Positions 7,847 to 15,505 of a stretch of 64,000 nt of DNA are shown here, piece by piece; positions within the stretch are counted from its first letter, which is position 1, and each line of letters begins with the position of its first letter. Position numbers and translations under genes: made by a program. Under the pieces are notes generated by a model, which was given only the letters and a program-made list of their open reading frames with translations, did not search any database and was not told where the DNA came from. The stretch covers positions 1-64,000 of the forward strand of contig NZ_JAKXMK010000036.1 of the NCBI RefSeq assembly GCF_022524485.1. The letters are read 5' to 3'. The stretch is from Pseudonocardia alaniniphila. GTDB lineage: Bacteria; Actinomycetota; Actinomycetes; Mycobacteriales; Pseudonocardiaceae.

Positions 7847-8235
7847 ACCCGAACCACCTCCAGGCCCCCGATCCCCTCCACCGGACCGAAGTCGTCGTCC
7901 TGCGTCACGACGGGCAGGCCGCGCGAGGCGGCGACGGCTGCGATCCACAGATCGTTGACGTTCAGCCGGCGACCGCTCTGCGCGAGGTGAACCCGCATGC
8001 GCGCCCACATCAGCGCGGCACGCTCGTCGATGGCCAACAGTTCGATGTCGGCAACAGCATCGAGAGTGGCCAGCCGGCGCGCTCGCACGTCCACGTCGGC
8101 TGCGGCCAGCACGCCCGCCTGTAGTTCGGCGACCGTCACCACGGAAACCGCCGCCTCATCCGGGATCCGCTGTTCGTCCAGCGGGCGCCCACTCTCCGCC
8201 GCGATGAACACGCTGGTGTCCAGCAGCCCTCTCAT
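7843..8235 (-). CDS. vapC: PIN-domain toxin of a VapBC-type pair
   Basis: Predicted ribonuclease toxin, 130 aa, normal length for VapC. The acidic PIN quartet is visible: D6 in LLDTSVF, E37 in TVAELQAG, D95 in NVNDLWIAA and D113 in VVTQDDDF. The ATG at 8233-8235 overlaps the stop of the upstream antitoxin by 4 bp (ATGA), the usual arrangement where antitoxin is made first. The RNA target cannot be predicted from this sequence. The stop codon is a few bases inside the last copy of the 31-bp tandem repeat. Confidence 0.93.
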   Translation of the reverse strand: MRGLLDTSVFIAAESGRPLDEQRIPDEAAVSVVTVAELQAGVLAAADVDVRARRLATLDAVADIELLAIDERAALMWARMRVHLAQSGRRLNVNDLWIAAVAASRGLPVVTQDDDFGPVEGIGGLEVVRV

Positions 8236-8498
8236 CGGATCGGTCCGAGGTCGTCCGTCGTCTCTCCGGCGAGCCGCGCGAGATCGGCGCGTAGCCCCGG
8301 ATCGGCCTGGGCACGCCGCAGTCTGGCCACCAGGTCGTCACGCCTGATCCAGGATCGCCGGGCGCGCTGGAGCGGCACGAGCTCGGCCACCGCTCTGCCG
8401 TTGACCGTGATCGTCAACCGCTCTCCGGCCTCGACCCTGCGCAGCAGACCCGCTGTGTCGTTCCGCAGCTCACGGGAGGCCACCATGTCGTCCGACAT
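8232..8498 (-). CDS. vapB: Phd/YefM-type antitoxin paired with the PIN toxin
   Basis: 88-aa antitoxin. The N-terminal part SRELRNDTAGLLRRVEAGE followed by ITVNGRAVAELVP is the Phd/YefM DNA-binding fold that also autoregulates such operons; the C-terminal tail after WIRRDDLV is the likely toxin-wrapping segment. Start ATG at 8496-8498 (MSDDMVAS); a second ATG at 8484-8486 is equally possible. The frame upstream of 8498 is not conserved-looking. It forms a two-gene operon with vapC through a 4-bp overlap. It lies divergent to the HhH-GPD gene, with 61 bp between them for both promoters. Confidence 0.92.
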   Translation of the reverse strand: MSDDMVASRELRNDTAGLLRRVEAGERLTITVNGRAVAELVPLQRARRSWIRRDDLVARLRRAQADPGLRADLARLAGETTDDLGPIR

Positions 8499-8559
8499 GC
8501 TACGACCGTAGCACTCGTGTAGCCGCATGTAGCCGCACGCCAGGGGGTACGCCGGGATC

Positions 8560-9204
8560 GTGAGCGACGCCCGTGCCACCGTCCGCGCGCTGCTCGGTCG
8601 CGCGGGCACCACCTACGCCGAGGACGCCGGGATCCGGCTGCACGACACCCCCGCGCCGCTCTACCGGCTCCTGGTCCTCTCGGTGCTGCTCTCCACCCGG
8701 ATCCGCGCGGAGATCGCCATCAAGGCGGCGCGCGAGCTCGCTGTCGCCGGGATGGGAACGCCGGAGAAGATGCTCGCCGCGTCGTGGAAGCAACGGGTGG
8801 ACGCGCTCGGGAGCGCGGGCTACAGGCGCTACGACGAGAGCACCGCCACGGCCCTCGGGAAGGGCGCGGAGCTGGTGCAGTCGCAGTACCGGGGCGACCT
8901 GCGGCGGCTACGCGACGCAGCGGAGGGCGATCCGGCGCGCGTCCGCACGGCCCTCACGACGTTTCCCCGGCTCGGGCCGGTCGGCGCCGACATCTTCTGC
9001 CGGGAGGCTCAAGACGTCTGGCCGTCGCTGCGGCCCGCCTTCGACGGGAAGGTGCTCGACGGGGCACGCGCACTCGGCCTGCCCACCGACCCGGATGAGC
9101 TCTCCCGGATCGCGCCGGGCGCCGAGCTCGCGCCGCTCGCCGCGGCGCTGGTGCGGGTGGCGCTCCACCGTGAGCTCGCCGAGGAGATCACCCGGGCGAC
9201 CTGA
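8560..9204 (+). CDS. HhH-GPD / endonuclease III-like protein
   Basis: 214-aa alpha-helical protein of the HhH-GPD base-excision-repair superfamily. The core LSVLLSTRIRAEIAIKAARE resembles the substrate-binding helices of Nth, and FPRLGPVGADIF is the helix-hairpin-helix. The catalytic aspartate seems kept in PAFDGKVLD, but the lysine that gives AP-lyase activity in Nth (LPGVGRKTA) is replaced by alanine, and the C-terminal four-cysteine iron-sulfur motif is absent (only one Cys). It is therefore at most a monofunctional glycosylase, or a non-catalytic relative. GTG start at 8560 follows a G-rich stretch. Stands alone, divergent from vapBC. Confidence 0.75.
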   Translation: MSDARATVRALLGRAGTTYAEDAGIRLHDTPAPLYRLLVLSVLLSTRIRAEIAIKAARELAVAGMGTPEKMLAASWKQRVDALGSAGYRRYDESTATALGKGAELVQSQYRGDLRRLRDAAEGDPARVRTALTTFPRLGPVGADIFCREAQDVWPSLRPAFDGKVLDGARALGLPTDPDELSRIAPGAELAPLAAALVRVALHRELAEEITRAT

Positions 9205-9226
9205 GCACCGTTGGGGACTCGCGGGG

Positions 9227-9676
9227 TCAGAGGATCGCTACCGCCACCACCAGGCCCAGCGCGAGGTGCGCGGCACCCACCACGTACGCCTGGGGGCTGA
9301 TGCGGTCGGCCGCCAGCACCGCACCGATGTCGATGCCCGTGATCCACTCCAGCAGCCGCACCCCGCCGACCTGGGCGATGATGCCCACCAGGCCGAAGAT
9401 CAGCGATGCGAGCAGCCCCTCGACCAGCAGGCCGGAGGACGTGTAGATCGCGACCACCACGATGAACGCCATGCTCACCATGCCTGCGGCGGTGACGATC
9501 ACCGCGTTCGGCTTGCCGTCACGCACGAGGCGGTTGAGCTTGCCCGGCGTGGTGATGTCCACGCCCCAGAAACCGACGAGCATGAGCAGCACGCCGATCA
9601 CCGCATATAGCAGGATCGCGCCGATCCCCCGTCCGACCACCGAGAAGAACCCCGGATCGATCTGGGCCAGCGTCAC
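9227..9676 (-). CDS. DUF350 membrane protein (YjfL/YshE-like)
   Basis: 149-aa protein with four predicted membrane helices: about 15-38, 63-82, 87-106 and 128-148. The pattern GIGAILLYAVIGVLLMLVGF, the short loop with TTPGKL and later GGVRLLEWITGIDI is that of DUF350. Start is GTG at 9674-9676. It is the last gene of a three-gene minus-strand run (YgiB-like, ATP-grasp ligase, DUF350) with 18 bp to the ligase gene. In enterobacteria YjfL (DUF350) lies beside YjfC, an ATP-grasp relative of the next gene, so the pairing is old. Biochemical role unknown. Confidence 0.85.
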   Translation of the reverse strand: MTLAQIDPGFFSVVGRGIGAILLYAVIGVLLMLVGFWGVDITTPGKLNRLVRDGKPNAVIVTAAGMVSMAFIVVVAIYTSSGLLVEGLLASLIFGLVGIIAQVGGVRLLEWITGIDIGAVLAADRISPQAYVVGAAHLALGLVVAVAIL

Positions 9677-9694
9677 GAGAACCTCCAGGGAGCG

Positions 9695-10861
9695 TCAGGA
9701 TTCGGGGATGCGGTGCGGGACGAACGCGGCCCCGTCGTCGGTCACCAGACCGACGGTCTCTCGGATGCCGAGCCCGGCCGCGGAATCGCCGACGATCCAG
9801 GCACCCAGCGCGGGCCGGAAACCGTCGAACTCGGGGAGCGGGTCGAAGAGCTGGTAGACGTACCCTTCCTCGCCGTACACGCCGCCTGTCTGGTGCTCCA
9901 TGCCCGGCGCGACGATCGAGATGTTGGCGCCCTCACGGCCGAGGCGGGGCTTGCGGACGTACTCGGTGAGAAGGCCCGGCTGGTCGAGGTGGGCCGGCAA
10001 GAGGTTGGGGTGCCCGGGGTACATCTCCCACAGCACGGCGAGCAGCGCCTTGTTCGACAGCAGCGTCTTCCACAAGGGCTCGACCCAGAGCGTCTCGGGG
10101 AGGCTGCGCAGAACGTGTTTGCCGAACTGGTCGGACAGCACCCACTCCCAGGGGTAGAGCTTGAACACCGCCCCCATCGGCGATTCCTCGAGGTCGACGA
10201 AGCGGTCGAGCGCGACGTCCCAGCCGATGTCCTCGATCGCGAGACCGACCGTGTCCAGACCCGCCTCGGCGGCCGTCTCCTGCAGGTAGCCGACCGTGAC
10301 ATGGTCCTCGCCCGTCGAGTCGCCACTCGACCAGGTGAAGTACACGTCGTCGGCGGGCAGGCGGCTCTTGATCATGCCCCAGCGCTCCACGAGCTTCTCG
10401 TGCAGCGAGTTCCACTGGTCGTCGCCCTCGTGGGTGTCCTTCAGCCAGTTCCACTGCAGGATCGACGCCTCGAGGAGCGTGGTGGGGGTGTCGGCGTTGT
10501 ACTCCAGCAGCTTCGCCGGGCCGCCGCCGTCGTAGCGGAGATCGAACCGGCCGTAGACGTGCGGGTCGCTGCGCTTCCAGGACGCCGCGACGCCCTCCCA
10601 CGCCCACTCCGGCAGCGCGAAGTCGCGGAACCGCTCCGTGGTGACGACGTGGTCGACGGCCTCGAGGCACATCGAGTGCATGACCTCGACGTCGGCCTCG
10701 AGGGAGAGGATCTCGTCCATCGAGAAGACGTAGTGCACCGACTCGTCCCAGTACGCCCGGGGTGCGCCGCCCTCGCCGCGGCCGGGCGTCCCGTACACCA
10801 TTCCCTGGTCGCGGACCGTGGTCTCCCAGTCCGGCCGCGGCTTCCCCCTGCGCCGTTCCAT
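9695..10861 (-). CDS. Glutathionylspermidine synthase-like ATP-grasp ligase (YgiC/YjfC family)
   Basis: 388-aa protein of the glutathionylspermidine-synthase preATP-grasp group, about the length of E. coli YgiC. Recognisable parts: YNADTPTTLLEAS near residue 120, DQWNSLHEKLVERW, FTWSSGDSTGEDHVTVGYL, then KLYPWEWVLSD, EPLWKTLLSNKALLAVLWE and VRKPRLGREGANI, which form the ATP and metal site. It lacks the amidase half of true GspSA, so it is a peptide or amine ligase of unknown substrate. Start ATG at 10859-10861; stop is 18 bp before the DUF350 gene. The YgiB-like gene lies 16 bp upstream, so all three are probably one transcript. Confidence 0.9.
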   Translation of the reverse strand: MERRRGKPRPDWETTVRDQGMVYGTPGRGEGGAPRAYWDESVHYVFSMDEILSLEADVEVMHSMCLEAVDHVVTTERFRDFALPEWAWEGVAASWKRSDPHVYGRFDLRYDGGGPAKLLEYNADTPTTLLEASILQWNWLKDTHEGDDQWNSLHEKLVERWGMIKSRLPADDVYFTWSSGDSTGEDHVTVGYLQETAAEAGLDTVGLAIEDIGWDVALDRFVDLEESPMGAVFKLYPWEWVLSDQFGKHVLRSLPETLWVEPLWKTLLSNKALLAVLWEMYPGHPNLLPAHLDQPGLLTEYVRKPRLGREGANISIVAPGMEHQTGGVYGEEGYVYQLFDPLPEFDGFRPALGAWIVGDSAAGLGIRETVGLVTDDGAAFVPHRIPES

Positions 10862-10877
10862 GTGCGTCCGTTTCCGC

Positions 10878-11540
10878 CTATGAGCCGCTCGAGCCGCGGT
10901 TCGAGACGCCGAAGCCGCCGCGTGACACCGAATCGCTCCCCGAACCGGCAACGGTCTTCCCGGACGGCGTGGAGATCCGGGTGCCCGACTTCGGCACCGT
11001 CGCGGTGCCGCCGCTCACCGGTTGGCCGATGTTGCCGCTACCGCCGTAGTTGTAGCGGTACTGGCGGCCGCCGCCGCCGATGAAGATCGGGTACGGGATG
11101 ATCCCGCCCCCGGCGTGGTAGTTGGTGCCGGAACTCGCCGGCGTCGCGCAGTTGGCGTCGTCGACGACGACGTTCGTCTCCTCGTCGACGCAACGGGCCT
11201 GCACGTCCTCGTCCGGCTGTGCGACCTGGTAGCCGATGGCGATCAGCGCGACGATCCCGACCGTGGCCCCCGCACCGATCAGGATGCGTTTGCGCTTCTT
11301 GCGCGAGCGCTCGGCCTCCTCGGCCTCGCGGCGCTCGGCCTCCTCCTTGCGGCGCGCGGCCTGCTCGCGCGCGCGGCGCTCGGCAAGCGTGGGTTCGCGC
11401 GGAGTGGTGGACTCGTCCTGGAAGCGCATGCGCCCGGTGGGTCGCTCGGGTGACCCCTCGGAGCGCTCGGGGGACTTCTCAGAGCGCTCGGGTGACTCGT
11501 CGGGCTCGCCGCCGCCGGGACTGTTGTCATTCGTCGACAT
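10878..11540 (-). CDS. Single-pass membrane protein with YgiB/DUF1190-like C terminus
   Basis: 220 aa. The N terminus is cytoplasmic and charged, with three imperfect copies of a SPERSE-type heptad, followed by a highly basic/acidic helix (LAERRAREQAARRKEEAE) that should form a coiled coil. A membrane helix follows the KKRKR stop-transfer (ILIGAGATVGIVALIAIGYQV). The outside part has two cysteines, is rich in Gly and Tyr, and ends with SVSRGGFG, resembling the TVTRGGFGES tail of E. coli YgiB (DUF1190). YgiB/YjfM neighbour YgiC/YjfC ligases in E. coli, and here too it precedes the ligase gene. Start ATG 11538-11540. Assignment to DUF1190 is by motif and context only. Confidence 0.7.
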   Translation of the reverse strand: MSTNDNSPGGGEPDESPERSEKSPERSEGSPERPTGRMRFQDESTTPREPTLAERRAREQAARRKEEAERREAEEAERSRKKRKRILIGAGATVGIVALIAIGYQVAQPDEDVQARCVDEETNVVVDDANCATPASSGTNYHAGGGIIPYPIFIGGGGRQYRYNYGGSGNIGQPVSGGTATVPKSGTRISTPSGKTVAGSGSDSVSRGGFGVSNRGSSGS

Positions 11541-11700
11541 GCGATCCCCCTCGGCCGTACCAGTCCGCCGTTCACAGTCTCCCCTGCGCGCGCACCGTAC
11601 CGGGACCACGCTCAACGGCAAACGTTGACGTTCGCAGCACGCCACCGACCGATGGTCGCGCAGTGCCTTACGAGCTCTTGGTGTCACCAGAGGTAACGGC

Positions 11701-13257
11701 ATGATGACGCCCGACATGGACCGACTCCTCGCCGCTCCCCACCGGCCCACGAACCATGGCGCCGGCGCCGTGCGTCCCGCGCCCCCCCGTACCAACGGTG
11801 GGCCGCGCGTCGCACCTTCGTGGAACCCGGGCCGACCCACTGTCCCCGCCCCGGGCGCAGGCGTTCCCCCGCGCGCTGTCCCCGGCCCGGCCGTCGGCGC
11901 TCCCCCGCGCGCCGTCCCTGCCCCGGGCATCGGTGCTCCCCCGCGCGCCGCCCGCCACGTCTTCCCCCCGCCGCAGCCCTCCGTGCCTCCCGTGCCCGCC
12001 GACCGGCGGCCGCCCCGCACACCGGCCGACCGGCCGCCGCCGCCCGCGGTGAACGCCTCCCGCCCCTTGAAGCAGCTGCCTGCGCGCCGGATCGTGATGG
12101 GCGTCCTCATCGGCGCGCTCACCATGTTCGGGGTGGCCACGCTGGACACCTTCGCCGGCGCCACGGTGCCCGTCCTCGGCACTCTCGCGGCGCTGCCCGG
12201 GGTCGCGGGCGAACGGGACATCGTGGAGGTGCCTGCTCCGCCTTCCACTCCCGGCACCTGCCTGATGTGGACCCGCTCGGACGCCGCCGACACCAAGGTC
12301 GTCGACTGCGCCCAGCCGCACCTCTTCGAGCAGGCGGGCTCGGTCGCTCTCGTCGACCAGGCCACGCTGCCCGACGACCGGCAGTGGCGTCAGCTCGTCA
12401 ACGAGCGGTGCACCCAGCTCGTGCTCGACTACATGGGCGGGAAGTTCGATCCCGACGGGCGTTACCGGGTGGGCGCTCTCAAGCCGTCCCCCACGAAGTG
12501 GGCCGAGGGTGACCGCGAGCTGCGTTGCGGGCTGCAGAGCTCTTCGCGCTCCGGTGCGCTCTACCCCCTGGCCGGCCGGGCCGCCACGTCGGACCAGTCC
12601 GCGGTGCACGACCCCGGCACCTGCCTGGCCATCGACGGCCGCACGATCGGCGACCCTGTTGACTGCGCCGGGCCGCACGCGGTGGAGACGGTCGGCATCG
12701 TCGACCTCTCCCAGAAGTTCCCCGACGCCTTCCCCGCCGTGGGCGACCAGGACGCGTTCCTGCAGCCGGAGTGCGGGCGGATCGCCAACGAGTACGCCGG
12801 CAGCGCCGACGTCATCGCGGCCAAGAAGCTCACCGTGTACTGGGACAACCTCACCGAGGACTCCTGGAAGGCCGGCACCCGCAAGGTCAACTGCAACCTG
12901 GCCGCCCTGCTGCCCGACCGCAGCGGTTTCGCACCCGTCACCGGTCCGGTCCGGGGCGAGGTGGTGGTCGGCGAGAATCCCGCTCCACCGGCATCCCAGG
13001 TCCCCGGTCCCGGAGTTCCGGCACCCAGCACCACGGTCCCGGTCGAGCCGCCCATCGACGGGCCGCCCAACGAGCAGCCGCCACCCAACGGCGAGCCCAA
13101 CGACGAGCAGCCGCCCGTCAGCCAGCCGCAGGCTCCGCCGCAGCCGACCGAGCAGCCCGACGTGAACACGCCGGCCCCGCCGGACCCACCGAGGGTCGAC
13201 ACGCCGACCCCGCCCAACCCGCCGGTCCCGACCACTCGGCCCGACACGGGGGCGTGA
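11701..13257 (+). CDS. Septum formation family membrane protein
   Basis: 518 aa, an orthologue candidate of Rv3835. A proline/alanine-rich cytoplasmic region (1-~125) with repeated PPRAVPGPAVGAP-type motifs precedes one membrane helix at ~130-152 (IVMGVLIGALTMFGVAT). Outside are two Septum_form-type domains, each opening with CLMW or CLAI and a second Cys (VVDCAQPHLFEQAG and PVDCAGPHAVETVG), with further conserved Cys, then a proline-rich tail (~430-518). ATG at 11701 has AGAGG 7 nt upstream. The stop overlaps the next gene's GTG. The role in division is taken from the family name; sequence shows only an anchored, cysteine-stabilised extracellular protein. Confidence 0.85.
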   Translation: MMTPDMDRLLAAPHRPTNHGAGAVRPAPPRTNGGPRVAPSWNPGRPTVPAPGAGVPPRAVPGPAVGAPPRAVPAPGIGAPPRAARHVFPPPQPSVPPVPADRRPPRTPADRPPPPAVNASRPLKQLPARRIVMGVLIGALTMFGVATLDTFAGATVPVLGTLAALPGVAGERDIVEVPAPPSTPGTCLMWTRSDAADTKVVDCAQPHLFEQAGSVALVDQATLPDDRQWRQLVNERCTQLVLDYMGGKFDPDGRYRVGALKPSPTKWAEGDRELRCGLQSSSRSGALYPLAGRAATSDQSAVHDPGTCLAIDGRTIGDPVDCAGPHAVETVGIVDLSQKFPDAFPAVGDQDAFLQPECGRIANEYAGSADVIAAKKLTVYWDNLTEDSWKAGTRKVNCNLAALLPDRSGFAPVTGPVRGEVVVGENPAPPASQVPGPGVPAPSTTVPVEPPIDGPPNEQPPPNGEPNDEQPPVSQPQAPPQPTEQPDVNTPAPPDPPRVDTPTPPNPPVPTTRPDTGA

Positions 13258-13616
13258 GGGCCCGCACCCGGATGGAGATGACGCGCCGGCGGTTCGAGGA
13301 AGCGGTCGCCGACGCGCTGGACTCGATTCCGCCACAGCTGACCGCCGCGATGGACAACGTCGTGGTGCTGGTGGAGGACCGCAACCCCGAGGAGCCCGAA
13401 CTACTGGGGCTCTACGAGGGTGTGGCGCTCACCGAGCGCACCTCGTCGTACGGCGGGGTGCTGCCGGACCGGATCACGATCTACCGGGACGCGATCCTCG
13501 ACGTGTGCGACGACGTCGACGAGGTGGTGCACGAGGTGGCGGTCACCGTGGTGCACGAGGTCGCCCACCACTTCGGGATCGACGAGGAGACGCTGCGCGA
13601 GCTCGGCTGGGGCTGA
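13254..13616 (+). CDS. Zincin-like metallopeptidase family protein
   Basis: 120-aa small soluble protein of the zincin_1 family (Rv3836 type). The metal motif near the C terminus is HEVAHHFGIDEETLRELGW, i.e. HExxH plus a third ligand region. The middle GLYEGVALTER and PDRITIYRDAI are family-typical. The chosen GTG overlaps the previous stop (GTGA); ATG at 13272 (114 aa, GAGGG 10 nt upstream) is an equally good start. Order septum protein, zincin, phosphoglycerate-mutase-like, pheA matches Rv3835-Rv3838c. Actual peptidase activity is unproven for the family as far as I know. Confidence 0.88.
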   Translation: MRARTRMEMTRRRFEEAVADALDSIPPQLTAAMDNVVVLVEDRNPEEPELLGLYEGVALTERTSSYGGVLPDRITIYRDAILDVCDDVDEVVHEVAVTVVHEVAHHFGIDEETLRELGWG

Positions 13617-13628
13617 CCTGCCCGGCCC

Positions 13629-13862
13629 GTGCGAAGAGCGAGCTTGCGAGCGAATCAAAGTCACGGCGCCCTCGCGAAACGCCGACCGAACACAGCCAGG
13701 GAGTGCGAAGAGCGAGCTTGCGAGCGAATCAGTGTCACAGCGCCTTCGCGAAACGCCGACCGAACACAGCCAGGGAGTGCGAAGAGCGAGCTTGCGAGCG
13801 AATCAGTGTCACAGCGCCTTCGCGAAGCGCCGACCGAGCGCAGCGAGGGAGTGCGAAGAGCG
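13629..13862. repeat. Tandem 74-bp direct repeat, three copies plus a fragment
   Basis: Copies start at 13629, 13703 and 13777; a 12-bp fragment of a fourth at 13851-13862 ends exactly at the stop codon of the phosphoglycerate-mutase gene. Each begins GTGCGAAGAGCGAGCTTGCG and contains CGAATCA and a CGCGAAACGCCGACCGA segment. Copies 1 and 2 differ mainly in a short middle part, and copy 3 differs in its tail. The array fills the convergent gap between the zincin and mutase genes. Short internal dyads (GCTTGCGAGC-like) suggest RNA hairpins, so it may act as a bidirectional terminator. Copies abut, so it is not CRISPR. Confidence 0.92.
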
Positions 13863-14510
13863 TCAGCGGGGCGCGCCGCCCGCGGTGACGTCGCCCGGCA
13901 CGGGCGGAGCGCTGTCCCAGTGGTCCAGCGCCCAGCCCCCGGGCATCGCGGGGTCAGGGACCAGCACCACGAGGCCGGTGTTCGGGACGTACAACGTCTC
14001 CGCCGTGTCGCCGAGCAGCGCGGCGGCCGCCAGCCGGATCGCCGCGCCATGGCTCACGAGCACGACGTCACCGTGGGCGCCGTCGGTGATCCGCTCGACG
14101 ACCGGCAGGTACCGGTCCCGCAGATCATGGGCCGACTCGCCGCCGGGCAGGCGCGCGTCCAGGTCGCCCTTCCACCACGCGCCGTAGACCACGTCGAACT
14201 GCTCACGGGCCTCCCGGTCCGACCGGCCCTCGAGGTCGCCGATGAAGATCTCGTGCACCCCGTCGTGGACCACGACGTCGAGACCGTGCGCGGCCGCGAT
14301 CGGGGCGGCGGTCTGCTGGGCGCGGGTGGCGCGCGAGGCGTGCACGGCGGTGACCGGATGCGTCGCGAGCCGTTCCCCCGCCGCCTGGGCCTGGCTCAGG
14401 CCGAGGTCGTTGAGCGGCGCACCCGGAGGCACGGAGTCGAGCTCGCGGCGGACGTTGGCGTCGGTCTGCCCGTGCCGGACGAGCACGAGGCGTAGAGGGC
14501 CGGGGTTCAC
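13863..14510 (-). CDS. Histidine phosphatase (phosphoglycerate mutase family)
   Basis: 215 aa, Rv3837c-like. The catalytic LVLVRHGQTDAN lies at the N terminus, followed by LNDLGLSQAQAAGERL and the second histidine in VVLVSHGAAIRL; EIFIGDLEGRSD carries the expected acidic residue. The substrate is not defined for such proteins; they are often phosphatases rather than mutases. Start GTG at 14508-14510 overlaps the pheA stop by 4 bp (GTGA), so translation is coupled to pheA. The stop touches the 74-bp repeat array. Confidence 0.9.
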   Translation of the reverse strand: MNPGPLRLVLVRHGQTDANVRRELDSVPPGAPLNDLGLSQAQAAGERLATHPVTAVHASRATRAQQTAAPIAAAHGLDVVVHDGVHEIFIGDLEGRSDREAREQFDVVYGAWWKGDLDARLPGGESAHDLRDRYLPVVERITDGAHGDVVLVSHGAAIRLAAAALLGDTAETLYVPNTGLVVLVPDPAMPGGWALDHWDSAPPVPGDVTAGGAPR

Positions 14511-15451
14511 GCCACGTTCCCGGCGCGCAGACCGGCGAGCCAGCTCTCGGCGGCGGCGAAGGCCGCGGGGTCCGCCTCTCCCACAGGTCCGGGCGGTGAT
14601 GTGGAGGCCGGTGCGGAGTTGCCGTTGGCCGCCCGCGGGTAGGAGCCGAGGAAGCGAACCTGGTCGCACCGGCGGTGCAGCGCGGCGAGCGCCTCGCCCA
14701 TTGCCGGCTCGGCGACGTGCCCGGAACAGTCGAGGTGGAACCAGTACTCGGCGTGCCGGTGCTTGATCGGCCGCGACTCGATCCTGGTCAGGTCGATGCC
14801 CCGCACGGCCAGCTCGGTGAGCAGGCCCAGCAGCGCACCAGGCCGGTTCTGGGTGGTGGCCGCCAGCGTGGTGCGGTCGTGACCGGTGGGCGCGGGCGGT
14901 GGGCCGGGGGGCGCGACCAGCGCGAACCTGGTGACGGCACCGGGGTTGTCGGCGATGTCGTCGGCGAGCACCTCGAGCCCGTGCTGCTCCGCCGCGATCG
15001 GGGCGGCCACGGCCGCATCGAACTCCCCGCGGGCCACCTGCGCGGCAGCCTCGGCGGTGGAGGTGGACAGGAGCACCTCGGCGTCGGGCAGGTTCGCGGC
15101 GATCCACCCGCGCGTCTGAGCGATGCCATGGGTGTGGGAGGCGACGGTGCGGATGTCGCCCGCCTTCGTGCCCGAACGCACCATCAGCGCGAACCGGACC
15201 TCGACCAGCGCCTCACGGGCGATCACCAGCGGCGGGTCGGCGACCAGGCCGTCCAGCACTGCGGGCACCGCGCCTTCGACGGTGTTCTCGATCGGGACGC
15301 AGCCGGCGTCGACGGAGCCGTCGCGAACGGCTGCGAGCACGGCCGGACTTCCCGCGCAGGGCACCAGCACGGCGCCGACGGACTCAGGAAGTGACCGCAA
15401 TGCCTGTTCGGTGAAGGTGGCGTGCGGTCCGAGGAACGCGAGTCGGGGCAC
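14507..15451 (-). CDS. pheA: Prephenate dehydratase
   Basis: Converts prephenate to phenylpyruvate in phenylalanine synthesis; cytosolic. The 314-aa product has the periplasmic-binding-like catalytic domain (FLGPHATFTEQAL at the start, PIENTVEGAVPAVLDGL, and the substrate segment SHTHGIAQTRGWI where most enzymes have SHPQAL) and a C-terminal ACT domain with the phenylalanine-binding GALLGLL and ESRPIKHRHAEYWFHLD. So feedback inhibition by Phe is expected. Start ATG 15449-15451. Coupled to the histidine-phosphatase gene by a 4-bp overlap, as in M. tuberculosis Rv3838c-Rv3837c. Confidence 0.94.
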   Translation of the reverse strand: MPRLAFLGPHATFTEQALRSLPESVGAVLVPCAGSPAVLAAVRDGSVDAGCVPIENTVEGAVPAVLDGLVADPPLVIAREALVEVRFALMVRSGTKAGDIRTVASHTHGIAQTRGWIAANLPDAEVLLSTSTAEAAAQVARGEFDAAVAAPIAAEQHGLEVLADDIADNPGAVTRFALVAPPGPPPAPTGHDRTTLAATTQNRPGALLGLLTELAVRGIDLTRIESRPIKHRHAEYWFHLDCSGHVAEPAMGEALAALHRRCDQVRFLGSYPRAANGNSAPASTSPPGPVGEADPAAFAAAESWLAGLRAGNVA

Positions 15452-15505
15452 GAGAGACCACCCTACTGTCCTTACGTGGGTGGGATCACGTCCGCCCGGT
15501 GCCGA

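Noticed and set aside
7655..7990. Plus-strand open frames across the 31-bp repeats
   Set aside because: Their translation is just the repeat unit in different frames and then antisense vapC.
13629..13862. CRISPR array or small gene candidate
   Set aside because: 74-bp units are contiguous direct repeats without spacers; open frames through them only repeat the same peptide.
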